From Trematomus loennbergii (lineage: Eukaryota; Chordata; Actinopteri; Perciformes; Nototheniidae): DNA of 64,000 nt. Positions within the stretch are counted from its first letter, which is position 1. Every line of letters begins with the position of its first letter. Shown here piece by piece: positions 10,769 through 23,345 of this stretch. The stretch lies in assembly GCA_012861695.1 (NCBI GenBank), contig JAAOOA010001618.1:1-64000 (forward strand), in the 5' to 3' direction. The notes under the pieces are model-generated. The model was not told where the DNA came from. It searched no databases and saw only the letters and a program-made list of their open reading frames with translations. The position numbers and the translations under genes are program-made.

Positions 10769-13700
10769 CAAGGTTCAAGGTTCAAGGTTCTTTATTGTCA
10801 ATCTGACATAGCTACAGAGTAATTATGTAGTTGAAAATCTTATGTCACAGGCTTCTCCAACAATGCAACATAATAACATAATAACAATAAGAGCAAGAGC
10901 AATACAAAAAAAATAGTTATAAAATAAATAAAGTTATGATGTGGAATAGTGCAGTACGAGTCTATATACAAGTTATTGGAATGATATATATATATTAGGT
11001 ATTAGATACATACTACTGAGTAGCAGATGAATGTTTGAAGTTGTTTCAACAGTTCAATTTTTTAACAGTCTCACTGCCCGCGGGAAGAAACTGTCTCCGA
11101 ATCTTCTTGTCCTTGCCAGGATGCTGCGGTAACGTCTGCCAGACGGCAACAGAAAGAACAGTTTGTGGCTGGGGTGATGGGGGTCTTTGATAATCCGTAG
11201 TGATTTCTTCCTGAGCCGCTGGGAGTAAAGGTCCTCCATGGATGGCAGCTCCGTCCTGGTGATGTGCTGTGCAGTTTTCACCACCCTCTGTAAAGCCTTA
11301 CGATCGAGGTCGGTGCAGCTGCCGTACCAGGCCGTCATGCTGCCAGTCAGGATACTCTCTATCGTGCACCTGTAGAAGTTGCAGAGTATCCTGGAATCCA
11401 TTTTGAACCTCCTCAACCTGCGGAGGAAGAAGAGCCGCTGTCGAGCTTTCTTGGTGATGGTGGTGGTGTGAAGAGACCATGTCAGGTCCTCAGTGATGTG
11501 GACCCCAAGGAACCTGAAGCTTTTGACTCTCTCCACCGTAGTCCCATTGATGGCGATGGGGGCGTGTCCCTCTCCCTGCTGCTTCCTGTAATCCACAATC
11601 AGCTCCTTTGTTTTGCTGATGTTGAGATGGAGGTTGTTATCCTGGCACCAAGATGTCAGGTTTTCGACCTCCTCTCTGTACGCCGTCTCGTCATCGTCTG
11701 TGATCTGGCCGATGACGGTCGTGTCATCAGCAAACTTCACGATGGTGTTGGAGCTGTGTGTGGCCACGCAGTCGTGGGTGAACAGGGAGTAGAGGAGAGG
11801 GCTGAGCACGCAGCCTTGAGGGGCACCGGTGTTAGAATCAGGGTGGAGGATGTGATGTTTCCCACCCGCACTGCCTGGGGTCTGCCCGTCAGGAAGTTCA
11901 GGATCCAGTCACAGAGGGCGCTGTTGAGCCCGAGGTCTCTGAGCTTGATGGCCAGCTTGGAGGGCACAATGGTATTGAATGCTGAACTGTAGTCAATGAA
12001 CAGCATTCTCACATATGTGTTCCTGTTCTTCGGGTCCAGGTGTGAGAGGGCAGTGTGGAGGGTGAGGGCTATGGCGTCGTCTGTGGACCTGTTTGCTCTG
12101 TAGGCAAACTGCAGGGGGTCCAGAGATTCAGGGGGGAGGAGGTGATGAATAATTTGACTAACCGCTCAAAGCACTTCATTATGGTGGAGGTGAGTGCTAC
12201 TGGGCGGTAGTCGTTGGGGCAGGTGATGATTGTCTTTTTGGGACAGGAACGATGTGGAGTGTTTAAGCATGTGGGGACTACAGACTGCAGCAGGGACCTG
12301 TTGAAGATGTCTGTGAACACCTCTGCCAGCTGAACTGCACACACCCTGAGAACACGGCCAGGGATGCCATCAGGTCCAGGAGCCTTGTGTGGGTTAACCC
12401 TTTTAAAGGATTTACACACATCTGCCCTATTTAAAACAAAAGGGCAGTGTAGCTCCTGGTCCCTCTGTACCTCCACAGCCTGGCTGCTCTCAAAGCGTGC
12501 AAAAAAACTGTTCAGCTCATCTGGGAGAGATGCGCACGCAGACACTCCCGCAGCACCCCCCGCTGCTCCTTTGTAGTCATTGTCCTTAGTCCCGCCCACA
12601 TATTCCTAGTGTTACAGCCTTTGAAGTCAGATTCCACCTTCTCTTTGTACTGTCTCTTTGCATTTTTAATTGCTCTCCGGAGATCATACCTAGACTTCCT
12701 GTACTCCTCCAAATCTCCCGCTCTGTGCGCGATAGTGCGCGCTTTCAGCTTGCCGCGCACATCGGAGTTTACCAGGGCTTTTGATTTGGGAATGTCCGTA
12801 CAGAAACCTTCGGTACCACGTCATCGATGCATTTCCCAATGTAGCAGATGACAGTGTCCGTGTGTGTGTTGATGTTATTGTCCTCAAACACACTCCAATC
12901 CGTAGATGCAAAGCAATCCTGCAGTGCTGATCTGACTCCTCGCTCCATCGTTGTACTGTCCTTGTTATCGGTCTGTCCCTTTTAAGTTTCTGCTTGTACA
13001 GGCAACAACAGTAGTGAGATATGGTCTGATTTGCCGAAGGGAGGGCGAGGGAGAGCCTTATATCCATTCCGGAAAGGGGAATAAACATGGTCCAGTATGT
13101 TTCCCCCGCGCGTCGGGCAGCTGATGTGTTGGTAATATTTTGGCAAAACCTTCTTCATGTTGGCGGTGTTGAAATCTCCGGCCACAACGAACGCCGCATC
13201 TGGCCGTGAAGTCTCGGTTTTATCAATAATCCCAAACAGCTGATCGAGTGCCGTGTTGTTGTCGGCGAGTGGCTGCGGGGGATATACACTGCTGTTATCA
13301 CAACAGATGTGAATTCCCTCGGCAGATGGAAGGCCCGACATGAGATCATGAGGTGCTCTAGATGTGCGGAACAGTCCGATGAAATAATCTTCACATCTGA
13401 GCACCAGTTGTTGTTAGTCATTACACACACACCGCCTCCCTTACTTTTCCCCGAGTTAGCAGTCCGGTCCTGACGAAAAATAGAGAATCCATCAGGGACA
13501 ATGGCGGAGTCCGGGATAGCGGGGTTGAGCCAAGTCTCAGTGAGAATTAACACGTTACAGTTCTTAATGTCCCGTTGAAAAGCAATCCGGCTTCTGAGTT
13601 CATCTAGCTTATTTTCAATGGATTGAACATTAGCCAGAAGAATACTCGGAAGAGGGGGTCGATTCTCTCGTTTCCTCAGTCTGACCAGCAGCCCGGCCCG

Positions 13701-13772
13701 GCACCCGCGCTTTGTCTTCTTCTTGCGTCTCTCAGGTAGAACAGCAACAGGTAGCCATGGTGAATCTCCATT
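10769..13772 (-). mobile_element. 5'-truncated non-LTR retrotransposon (CR1/L2/Rex-like) with frameshifted endonuclease and reverse transcriptase
   Basis: Minus-strand frames in order: a basic N-terminal end and AP endonuclease at about 13770-12982 (LANVQSIENKLDEL, LILTETWL, GGGVCV, VAGDFNT, SDHISLLLL); a linker; then reverse transcriptase at about 12500-11054 ([30 protein letters not shown], then FADDTTVIGQI with the catalytic ADD box). The C-terminal thumb region ends PSGRRYRSILARTRRFGDSF. The endonuclease is split over two frames, and the RT is split near 11800 just before the [11 protein letters not shown] segment. The 3' end is TTTATTGTC-like on the plus strand with (CAAGGTT)n. Intact family members make one ORF2-type protein of roughly 900-1000 residues; this copy cannot. 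A Harbinger element abuts its 5' end. Confidence 0.88.
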
Positions 13773-14121
13773 AGCCGCGTTCACACCAAGTACTTTCCTG
13801 TACTTAGTTCCGGCACTAAGAGCCCCGGCGCTTTTAACCCCAGGGCACTTAGTACAGATCGCGTTCACACCGGAGTACTTTTCCCTGAGGGAAGATTACG
13901 CAAATGAGCCGCTGACGTCACTTCTTCTTCTTCTGCTTTGGCTTTACTGGCAGGCCACAAACCACTTCACGGCGAGTACAGTAGGTGGCGGTATGCACCT
14001 TAAAGTTGTTTGCAATCCGCTGCAAAACAAGAGAAGAAGAAGAAAAACTTCCCGCGTATACTGCGACGCCCACCCACTCGCTGTACATTAGGCGTCTGTT
14101 GTTTACCTTCCGACCTCAGAC

Positions 14122-14658
14122 ATGATGGAGATGGAGTCGACTGAAGTTGTGCTGTTTGTGCTCATGTTATACAGCTTTGTAACTGAGTTAATGCAGCCTG
14201 AGCAACTTGCGTACAATAACAAAACAAGCCGAGCACGAGTGGTGGTGGAGAACGCTTTTGGCAGACTGAAGGGCAGGTGGCGGTGCTTGATGAAAAGAAA
14301 CGACTGCAAGATGGACAAGATCAAAATCCAGGTGGCAGCATGTTGCATATTACATAACCTTTGTGAAAGTAATGAGTACAGGGACGAATGGACTGCCTTA
14401 CCGGCGACCCAGCTTTATGAGGCATCTGAACAGCGTGTAAATTGTAAACATTTTGACAATAAAGCTGATCTTTTGTACAGTGCTTTTGTTTCTCTTTTAT
14501 TTTCCAGTCAAGACAGGCAACATTACAATAGTGTACAGTGTGGCAATATAATAACAATAAACTGTGCCAGGTGTGTTGTATGCACAGTAAATAGGCTCAG
14601 CAGCAAACCCACCGTTATTATTTATCTTCCTGAGACCCACTGCATCCGTCTGCCATAA
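14122..14658 (+). pseudogene. PIF/Harbinger transposase fragment
   Basis: The open frame starts MMEMESTEVVLFVL, resembling the N-terminus of Harbinger proteins. It then jumps to the C-terminal DDE region: NNKTSRARVVVENAFGRLKG, RWRCLMKRNDCKMDK, then VAACCILHNLCE. The RARVVVENAFGRLKGRWR block, which contains the last catalytic acidic residue (E), and the CCxLHNLCE block are hallmarks of the family. The first catalytic Asp blocks are missing, so an internal deletion joined the two ends. Codons after about 14450 are noncoding sequence with an AATAAA at 14459. It is not expected to be catalytically active. Confidence 0.8.
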
Positions 14659-15109
14659 ACATACATGTTAGTTTCGGCCCATAGTGGACTCCATTTTGTG
14701 TTGTGTAAAATGGGGGGGGGGAATTAAAGGTTTGCAAATCCCCATGTCCTCCTCAGAGGACAATCATAAAAACATTTAGTTTTAGGTCAAATAATATTTA
14801 AAATGATATAAATTATCATATTTGTGTATGTGCCCCTGCCATTCCTCCACAAGGTTGCAACATTGATGATAAATAAATGACAAATAAAGCTTTGCCAGTT
14901 TATAACCGATGAAACATGATGGTATCAGAATAATCACTTACATGTGATGTATAGGATGCTACGGTCACTAAAGATAAAGTGTCAGGAGAAATAAGCAAGC
15001 TACAGGATCTGTTTAACAGTAAATAGAAGTTCACATTTTTAATGTAAATAAAATGTGTACATGTAAATTAACATTATCAATATAAAATAAAGTGTCAGTT
15101 GTATCAAGA

Positions 15110-15334
15110 CTATATAATAACAGTAATAACAATAATATAAAATGAACTGGTGAGCATCTTGTCCTCCGTTTCCTGGGCCTTGGTGAACAGCACCATCTGA
15201 TCCCCGTGCATCGACTCTTTCACCACGGCACGCCGGTCCTCCAACGCCTGGGCGGTGTCAAAGAAATTCGCATCCCGTGTCCGCTTTCCTAAGAGGGGAA
15301 AATAAGCAAGATACAAGATCTGTTTAGTCGCCAT
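15110..15334 (-). pseudogene. Possible Harbinger accessory (Myb/SANT-like) protein C-terminal fragment
   Basis: The minus-strand frame has a charged C-terminal stretch, RDANFFDTAQALEDRRAVVK followed by ESMHGDQMVLFTKAQETEDK. Its placement and opposite orientation inside Harbinger A fit the second protein of these elements. I see no complete SANT motif, so the identity is a guess from position and composition. The frame includes an apparent intron at its start. Confidence 0.3.
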
Positions 15335-16512
15335 GTAGTTTTACAACATACTAGGAATGTTTTTTTGTATTTTCACAAATAGAATTAAGGTTTCACAAAT
15401 CTGAAACTGTGTTATAAAGAATCTTTTGACTCTCTGGGATAATCCAGTCCAGATTTGATGAGTCTAGGTATAGTGGTTTAAGATCAGGACCTGGTCTAAT
15501 GTGGTCTACATGTAAAAAAGCACTGAAATGCTTGAACTTTGTTTAATGTTGTTGAGGCAAGTTAAACATAAAATATGATGAATATTATGAAATAAACATG
15601 ATTGTGAACATCAGTTCGATGCGTAACGTTCTTTCAAGACAAAGTTACAGTGTGTGTACCTTTGCGTTTGGTTGCTGGTAAGGGGACGAGCTAGCGCTGT
15701 GATCTAGAATGCAAAGCTCGCTTGTTTCCAATCCCGAGAGTTGTCCATCCTCGCCTGAAACAGACGATTAGTGCCATGAGTTAGTGAAGCAAATTACAGA
15801 AACACTGCACAGTTATTCACAAGTCAAAACGTTTTCATAGCGGCCGAGAATATCTAGCTAGCTAGATGTAGCTAGCTCGGGGCCGGTGTTAGCCTATTCA
15901 GCCTAGTATGGCTAGCTTGATCTACTGAGCAAATAAAAGTACATCTGAGACCATTATTGTGCAGATTAAAACCCCAGTGCATGTAGTTGATTTTACCTTC
16001 GTCGTGGTAGTCATCGTTGGCCACTGAATCCGCCGTTTGTAGTCCTGAGTTTCTTTATTTTTAGCCGGCTGTGCTGTGCACGATTCCCAGGTCGAGTGAA
16101 AGCTACTGAACTGGCTTCAGTAGCATTCCCTGGGTCGCGTCCTCGGCGTAGATCTCCAGAAGCGCCGACACCTCCTCATCATTTCTTGATGCTTGCCATA
16201 ACTGCTTTCAAAAACAAACCCAACGCTCCGTCGGTGCGCTGGGTTTTTGTAGCGAGGAAAAACAATGGCGTCTCCACACAACATTTTCACAGTTGTACGG
16301 GCGTGGTTTGCAATTCGCCCAGCCAATCAGCACTGGGGCACTTTTGGGGCACTTTTCACCCACAGAAAAGTACGCTCTCCCAGCGGGCTCTAAAAATGGG
16401 GGTAAAAGTACCCGAGATTAAGTACGATTTTTGGTGTGAACGCGACATAAGGGGTACTCACGGAACTAAACGCGAAAAGTACGGTGAAAAGTACTCCGGT
16501 GTGAACGCGGCT

Positions 16513-16740
16513 ATTACGTCCAAAACAGTCGGGCATTGTTTCTGATAGCAACGTTTCTGATAGTGCCGTGGGTCCACATTTCAGATATTACGTCATATCG
16601 GACGCAAATCTGGATCAGCTCCGAGGAAAAGAGAGAGGGTTTTATTTTCTGACGCTGCGTGAGTTCCCCGACCACCGGGGACACATAGTGATGTATAAAA
16701 GACATCATAAAGTGCATTTTGCATGACAGGTCCCCTTTAA
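16513..16740. mobile_element. Right part of a MITE related to 27083-27595
   Basis: The stretch ends with TTTTGCATGACAGGTCCCCT, the right terminal repeat of this MITE group. Its body matches 44185-44455 (TTTCTGATAGCAACG, TATTACGTCATATCGGACGC). The left end is missing: Harbinger A sits at its broken edge. Confidence 0.6.
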
Positions 16741-16904
16741 GATCGTTCAAACATGAAGAGTTTTTCTCTCAGAAATCTTCCTGCACCGAATCAAGCTTCT
16801 GTAAAAGGACATTTAATCATTGCTTCATATATATACATTATATATATATATATTACGTGTATATATTTAACTTTTTATTTACTAATGAGCAGATTTTCTC
16901 TCAG

Positions 16905-17599
16905 GAGCCGTCTGTCTCTGAGCTCCTGTGGAGGGCCAACAAGGATGTGGGTAAGTCAACATGCACATTTATTTTATTTTAGAAGTAGATTATAACTAGA
17001 TTATTCTTAACTATATAATATATTGCAAAAAACAACAACAAATATCTCCAAAAAAAGATAGAAGCTGCAGAACATTTCCACACGTGTCTAATGTTGGTGG
17101 TATGTTTTTACTTTGAATCGGCATATTAAGAGTATTCTTATTTATTCTTTATATTTTATATAAGCTATTCTATAGATATGTTTTAGATATATACATCTTT
17201 CTAGTGTTGATATGTATATTTTACTTTTTACATCTGCTAATTGTGAATGCTACCTTCCCATTAATGCGTCCCTACTAATGTTTTTTATTAAAATAATATA
17301 CATAAATGTGTAATTTACTTTTATTTTAATACATTTAAAAATGGTATTGTGTCTATATTTATATGCATCGACTTCGTTCCTCACTGCTAGATCCTGTGAT
17401 TATATTATTTATACTTATATTATATTGTATTCCTGTCCTCCTGCAGTTCGCACAGATAAGGAACCCCTCGTTATGGATGACATTGCGTACGACAGTGAGA
17501 GCGAGAGGAACGCTGACCCCTGCACCTCCGCCAGCTGCATGTGGGCGAAATCTGCAGATGGGAAGATCTACGTGCCGTATGTCATCGCCTCGCACTACG
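16905..17599 (+). pseudogene. Astacin metalloprotease head: propeptide exon and mature N-terminal exon
   Basis: Exon 16905-16950 (acceptor TCTCAG, donor GTAAGT) reads EPSVSELLWRANKDV, a typical astacin propeptide segment. Exon 17447-17599 (acceptor CTGCAG, donor GTACGA at 17600) continues VRTDKEPLVMDDIAYDSESE then RNADPCTSASCMWAKSADGK and IYVPYVIASHY. The NADPC..S.CxW stretch is the extra N-terminal cysteine pair of fish six-cysteine astacins, and the K..YVPYVI stretch is the mature N-terminus. The signal-peptide exon is not recognised upstream. The exon needed next (equivalent of 43886-44003) is not found before TRIM-2, so the gene is cut off after this point. Both visible exons are open and correctly phased. 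Confidence 0.78.
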
Positions 17600-17637
17600 G
17601 TACGAGACTAAATCAAGTTTTATCTGCAAAGGAGAAG

Positions 17638-18139
17638 CAGAGGTGGGAAGTAACTACGTAGATTTACTCAAGTACTGTATTTAAGCACAATTTTGAGGTA
17701 CTTGTACTTTAGTATTTCCATTTGTTGCTACTTTGTCCTTCTACTCCACAACAGTTCAGAGGTAAATGGTGTACTTACTCCACTACATGTAATTAATACC
17801 TTAGTTACTTGTTCCACCTGGAGTAAATTCACAAGCTACCCTGCAGTATACAAAGTCATTCAAACTAGCTGCACCTTTACCAGCTTTGAGAACACTTTAA
17901 TGATCAATCATTATAAAACATATCATATATATTATTCTGAAATGGACCAATCTGCACAATGACTACTTTTACTGTCGCTACTTTAACTATATTTTGATGA
18001 TAATACTTTTCTACTTTTACTTGAGGAACATTTTGAATGCAAGACTTTTACTGAAACAGAGTATTCCTACACTCTGGTACTTCTACTTTTACTCAAGTAC
18101 AATATCTGAGTACTTCTACTTTTATTTCTCCCACCTCTG
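17638..18139. mobile_element. hAT-type MITE in astacin intron
   Basis: The left end CAGAGGTGGGAAGTAACTA and right end TCTCCCACCTCTG form hAT-style inverted repeats. Flanking 8-mers AGGAGAAG (17630-17637) and AGGAAAAG (18140-18147) differ at one base, as expected for an old 8-bp target duplication. The body has degenerate TTTACTCAAGTA repeats. Truncated copies of the same element lie at 24704-24884 and 43316-43783, next to TRIM genes. No transposase is present. Confidence 0.8.
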
Positions 18140-21033
18140 AGGAAAAGTCTAAGAACCTGAATGTGACCTTTGACCTAGTTTGACCTCCATTGAACCACAG
18201 CTACTTTTACTCAAGCACAAGATCTGAGTACTGAGATTGCACATTTGTTCACTGTCTCATAGCATATTTTAGTTTACTCAGTGCAGACAGGTTGTATTGA
18301 ATCTTGCAGACACTGCCCTTATTTTAACCTCTTACTCCTTGAGCCAACTCCCTGTTAGAGAACGTGCTATTCAAGCATTGTGTCGCTAACAGGTGAAGGT
18401 ATGTCACCATTGGTTGACAGTTTTGAAAGGTTGGGCTATTTTGATTCCTTACTATGTTATCATTAAATAATGCCAGATTAAATTAGAATCTAATACAAAA
18501 AGTGGTCATATGAATTAGTTACTATTTGTTTTATCTTAATTACCTGTGTACTGCAAAATGTAAATTCACAATACAAGGCCTTTTTTGATTTTTTTCTCCA
18601 AATGAGTTTCACTCCCATCTGTACTCTGAGTGGTTTGTTCATATATCATCAATAGCCAGATTTATAGACTGATTATTGATGATTGCGTTAAGGATTATAA
18701 CATCTGTTTCCCTAAAAAACATGTGGAGAATAGATTTTTCTCAAAGGCTGCTGACAGTTTTTCTGGATTTATGTCGTGGTACAAACCCATATCAAAACTC
18801 CCCTCTGTGAAAACCTTTGACTCTAATAAGTCGACAATAAAACAAGAATTTAATAACATTTCTGAACATTTCAGAAAACGTGTACTGTAATAAAAAACAA
18901 AGTCATGATGTAAGTGAAACATTTTTAATTGTAATATTATTCACCATTCACCTCTTTAAAAATAATGACATTTCAAATGATAAGCTCCATCTTATAAACA
19001 GGTATTAGAAGTATTCGATGTTCTCGCGTCCAGGAGAGGAGCTTAGAATGAAGAGACTAATGGAGTCTCCGAAAAGGTTCAAATTGGTGAGTTTAATTAA
19101 ATGGCACGATGATACAACAAGCAGAGGGTAGGGAAAAGACAAAGCAGGTGATGTCTCTCGTGGAGCTCCAGCGAAAAAAGGTCTCGTCTTCTCCTTCCCG
19201 ATCTCCTTTATCTTCTTCTCGTTCCCTCCTGCTGTGTAGATAGGGGGTACGCCCTCCTCGGTCTTCGACATCGCGTAATACAGAGGCCTTTGACATTCTG
19301 TATTCCCTGCCTACTTCCTTAAGCCTTTTCTCCTCATCTCTTTCATGACTTTCTATTTAATACCTTATAAACAGCTGTAGGTTAGTTTAAAACATTGTTC
19401 GCGACATGTAACATACAGACCGGATATGAAGGATTTTCAGAATAAAGGCTTGGCATTGAGACTTTGAGAACTTCCGGGTTTTTTTTCACAATAAAACAGC
19501 TTTTAAAACTGACGATATATTTTAGACTAATTATGCTATTAACATTGATTTTAATTTCTAACACAGGGCATTATTAAAATAGACTTTACAAGCATATTTC
19601 ATGCAATTTTGATATTTAAAAAACCCTTTATTTATCTCCCAGTCAGACGGGACGTTTGCAGTGAGTTAGTCTCACCTGTACAGGCAGTGCTGGAGTGTGT
19701 TCAAGGTGAAGAATGAGATCATAATCATTAGAAGCAGTCCAACCAGTCAGACCGCTCTCACTGACACAGGCTGCAGCCATCAGACACTTAGATTAGCTTA
19801 GTTTAGCATATATACTAGGAAAAGGGGGAAATAGTGAGTGACAAAATACACATTTAAGTGTACTTAATATATCTCTGTAGAAAACTGAAATGTAAAAACA
19901 ATTTGGCAACTTGTTTTGGTCCCAGCCAAGAAATAGCCCGACCCATAATCCCCTGTTAAACGTCTTATTGATGTTTTTACTCCTCTGATTTGGTATGGAT
20001 TAAACAAACTGGATTCAGAGCTGCTGATAGGTGGATTTGTTACCTTTGGACAGGCTGGCTTTGTCTTCCCTGTTTCCAGTCTTTATGCTAAGCTAAGCTA
20101 ACCAGTTGATGGCCTTATTTCTAACAAACATATACAGCAATCTTAATATCTATGATCAGCTGATCCAAGAGGGTTTTAAATAGTTTATAAAGCTTCAGAA
20201 GAACCAAATCTATCAGACAAATGTAGTTAAGTAGAAATGGAAATAGTTAAGTACATTTTTTTAAGATACTTTCCCTAATTGAGAACTAGTGAAAACTGTA
20301 CTTCAGTAAGTACATTTAAAAAAACACAAAAAATAACATTCTTTGTTCCTTTTTTTTAATCCATTGAGGCTTTGTTCAAACTTTACAAGCAGTGTGCAGA
20401 GAGGTGGACGAAATACAATTAACATAACACAACAGACAGCTGAGATGTAACATTTAATTTCCCTGGTTTGTTAAACCACTGCAGCCTAATGTTTAATGAT
20501 CAGGTATTGTTGATTCTCCAAGTAACTGTAAATACATTTTGTACCAATATACTATAATTCAATAATCAATCCTGAACTTCCCCTTTAAAACACACCAGAG
20601 ACCCATCATTTTCCCCTCAATTGAAAATTATAAAAAATATATATATACAGTATTTTACTAATGAAAAAGGAGTGCATTACTTCCACTAGTAATGTCTGCA
20701 AGTATGAAACACTTTTTGAACACACAATTCTGAGACAATAAATACTTTTCTTGTCCCCCTGACATATAAAGAAGTGGTAAAAGTTTATTTCTGAGTAAAT
20801 AGTTTTCTGATCACTTCAAGTCATGACGGCAGGTAGTGCAATCCGTAGAATAAACTAGAGTACATTAGAACATACTCATCAGTATTTTATGTGTTTTTAT
20901 GCGTCTCATCAAGGTGAACCATATGTGATCAGATTCTGAAACATTAACAATGTGTACAATGTACTTCCCCAGTTGAATACATTTATTACATTTAGTGAGA
21001 GTGAATCTTTCTGTAGAAAATCAAATGGTTGTT
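18140..21033. other. Intergenic block upstream of TRIM-2's 3' end, duplicated in unit 3
   Basis: 18610-19000 matches 33868-34061 and 35332-35560, and 19563-21033 matches 35560-35677 and 38435-39758. No gene is recognised. At about 18205 the block switches from astacin-intron sequence (shared with 43784-43862) to unrelated sequence, exactly where the next astacin exon would begin. Confidence 0.5.
19003..19562. mobile_element. 560-bp insertion of unknown type
   Basis: Compared with unit 3 (about 35560), 560 bases are inserted between ACAGG at 18998-19002 and ACAGG at 19563-19567, a 5-bp target duplication. The ends (TATTAGAA and TTCTAAC) are weakly inverted. No coding potential or known family is recognised. 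Confidence 0.5.
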
Positions 21034-22642
21034 CTACTCAGTGTGATTGACAGGAGAGATGATCAGAGGGCAGAGTTTTTACCATCATTAAGACTGGGAC
21101 AAAGATGGGTAGAGTTTCTCTTTGAAGCAGCAGCCAGTGAAGGAGTAGATCAGAGCTGCAGCATCAACATCATAAAAGGAGACCAGACCCTCCTCATAAT
21201 CCACAAACACCCCCACCTTCTCAGGCTGAGACTTCAGAGAGAGACGGACTGAGGACCAGCAAGAGCTTGTACTCATTTTCATTCCTCAACACTATCGTCC
21301 AGTAACCATCTGAGGAGAGCTGTGATTGTCCCTTCCTGTTGATCGACTCTCTGGCCACTCCTAAATCCACCCAGTCTTCCCTTTAACCTGAACCTCGTAA
21401 TAAAATCTTCCTGAAGAGAAACTCTGCTTTGCTAAACACAGCACAAGATCAAATCTCTCTGGATTGTGGGAGATTCTTCTCACATCACCAGTTTAACTTG
21501 TTTTCCATCATCAGACAGGATGAGTTGGATGTGCTGTATCAGGATCAAGAGTCACCTCCACCTCATACTGCTGGACCCTCTTCAGCTCAAGCAGCTTCTT
21601 CATCTGTTTACTGAGCGTCTCCTCCAGCTGAGTCACAGCTCTCCCACAGTCCCCTCATATGAAGGTGGACGGACCCTGACTTCTGTCCAGTTCTTGGTGG
21701 GTGGAGCAGCGTTCAGGGACGTGAAGCTTTGGAGGAGGTGGAGCTGGTCTTCAGAGCGTGACAGCTGCTCCACCTCAGAGCTTCTCTTCTTCAGCTCAGA
21801 GATTTCCTGTTCCAGCTCTTTGATGAAGCCTTCAGCCTGTTCCTCTGTCTCTCTCTGCTTCTCTTTGATGGTGTCGATGAGCTCGGCCTGGCTTCTCTCA
21901 ACAGACTCCTTCAGAGCGGTGAAGACCTGAACACCATCTGCTATCTCTCTGTCTGCTCCTTCCTTACTGAGCTCCACTGAGCGATTCATCTCCTGAATCT
22001 TCAGTCGTCTCTTCTGGATCATCTGCTGAATTTCAGCCTCTGTCTTCCCCAGCTCAGCCTTCTTTCCTTCATATCCTTCTTTCAGAGGAACAACATCATG
22101 TGTCTTGTGGTCTGAATAGTGCAGAGCATGCAGACACACACCTGGTCGGTCTTACAGAACAGCTCCAGCAGTTTATCGTGCTTCACACACATCCTGCTTT
22201 CCAGGTTCTCCACAGGGTCGATCAGCTGATGTTTCTTCAGCCTGCTTGTCAGGTGAGGCTCCAGGTGAGTCTCACAGTAGGAGGCCAGACACACCAGGCA
22301 GGACTTCAGGGCCTTCAGTCTGGTTCCAGTGCAGACGTCACAGGGAACTTCTCCTGGTTTGACAACTTGTTGCTCTGAGCTGCTGCTGCTGGCTTTCTGT
22401 TGAGCTGACTGTCTGAACTGAGCAGCCATCTCAGAGATGAAAGTGTTGACCGCAGCTCAGGCTTTATGTTGAAAACTTTTTACAGTTGGACACTGACTCG
22501 GGACATTTCTATCCCAGTGTTCAGAGATGCAGGCTTTACAGAAGTTGTGTCCACATGGTGTGCTGACTGGATCAGTGAACACATCCAGACAGATGGAGCA
22601 CAGAAACTGATCTTCAGTCAGCAGACAGCTGGCAGCAGACAT
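21034..22642 (-). pseudogene. TRIM-2: RING, two B-boxes, coiled coil, PRY-SPRY E3 ligase, frameshifted
   Basis: From ATG at 22642 the minus strand reads [20 protein letters not shown], then the rest of a C3HC4 RING ([17 protein letters not shown]). Next come B-box 1 ([20 protein letters not shown]), B-box 2 ([20 protein letters not shown]), a Glu/Lys-rich coiled coil (about 22090-21640) and a C-terminal PRY-SPRY (EKVGVFVDYEEGLVSFYDVD). The family is bloodthirsty/TRIM39-like: the RING recruits E2 and SPRY binds targets. The coding part is one uninterrupted exon. Breaks visible: a one-base loss after RING at about 22480, one at the B-box 2/coiled-coil junction (about 22107), a shared stop-causing shift at 21633-21650, further disturbed frames through PRY, and one near the end (about 21070). 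The stop expected from the family is at 21036-21034. With this many breaks I call it a pseudogene. Confidence 0.85.
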
Positions 22643-23345
22643 GTCTCTCTGAGGACAAAACGTGTGAAAAAAACAAAAACTGTAATGTATATATGATTTA
22701 ATCTCTTGTATCTGTTTGCTATAAGTCAAATAGATGGTGATACTGAACTCTGCTGATGTATCATGATTATGCGGAGGGTGAAAGATTGCTCAAATTTGCA
22801 GTACACTGTTATTGTTAAATGTTAAAAAATCTCTCTGTTTGTTAATATTATAAATAAATCTGGAAAATCATAGCAGCATTCAGTTTAAACTCTAAGAAAC
22901 ACAATGTGTAAGCTCTAATACTGTTGGGGGATTTTGCCGTTGTTGAACAGAGGAGTGAAACCTCCTGCTGAGCATCACTGAAGTTAATACTAGTTGTAAA
23001 AAACAGTAAACGTTATCAGCTTCAAAAGGCAGACAGCAGTTACTACAGAAACAGGTTCAAAGCTCAAGGCTACTTACCACAGTGTGTACAAATGATATAA
23101 GATGAAATATGTAATTGTCATGCCTTTTTATAAGATAAACTTGTAACATAACACCAGATCCCTTGCTTTGGACAGTCCAGAACAAATCTAATATTTAGAT
23201 TCTACTTTGTTTAATAGAGTCAATTATAAAGATGTTTTCAAATACAGGAAATATGAAAATAAGTATAAGCTAATGCTAGCTTTGACTGTATGCTCTCTAA
23301 CCTAACTTAACCAGAGTTTTACATTGTAATGTAAAAGTTGAGAAA
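22643..23345 (-). other. TRIM-2 5' intron, left part
   Basis: Noncoding, aligning with 40-720 and 41378-42660. The acceptor lies just before the ATG (AG at 22650-22649). No gene is seen. Confidence 0.5.

Larger units (their letters stand above)
13773..16512 (+). mobile_element. PIF/Harbinger DNA transposon A, internally deleted
   Basis: The left end AGCCGCGTTCACACC pairs with the right end GGTGTGAACGCGGCT as terminal inverted repeats. The repeats extend inward with GTACTTTTC and TTAGTTCCG arms. ATT flanks both ends (13770-13772 and 16513-16515), a 3-bp target duplication as expected for the superfamily. Inside is a fragment of Harbinger DDE transposase (14185-14400), and a possible accessory-protein fragment on the other strand (15110-15334). 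It is shorter than an autonomous element and lacks the N-terminal two-thirds of the transposase. Confidence 0.82.

Noticed and set aside
11468..11992. Plus-strand frame of 174 codons
   Set aside because: Antisense of the LINE reverse transcriptase, which has clear catalytic motifs on the minus strand.
22082..22429. Independent gene starting at the internal Met of the B-box region of TRIM-2
   Set aside because: It is the continuation of TRIM-2 after a frameshift; the domain order with the RING upstream is that of one gene.
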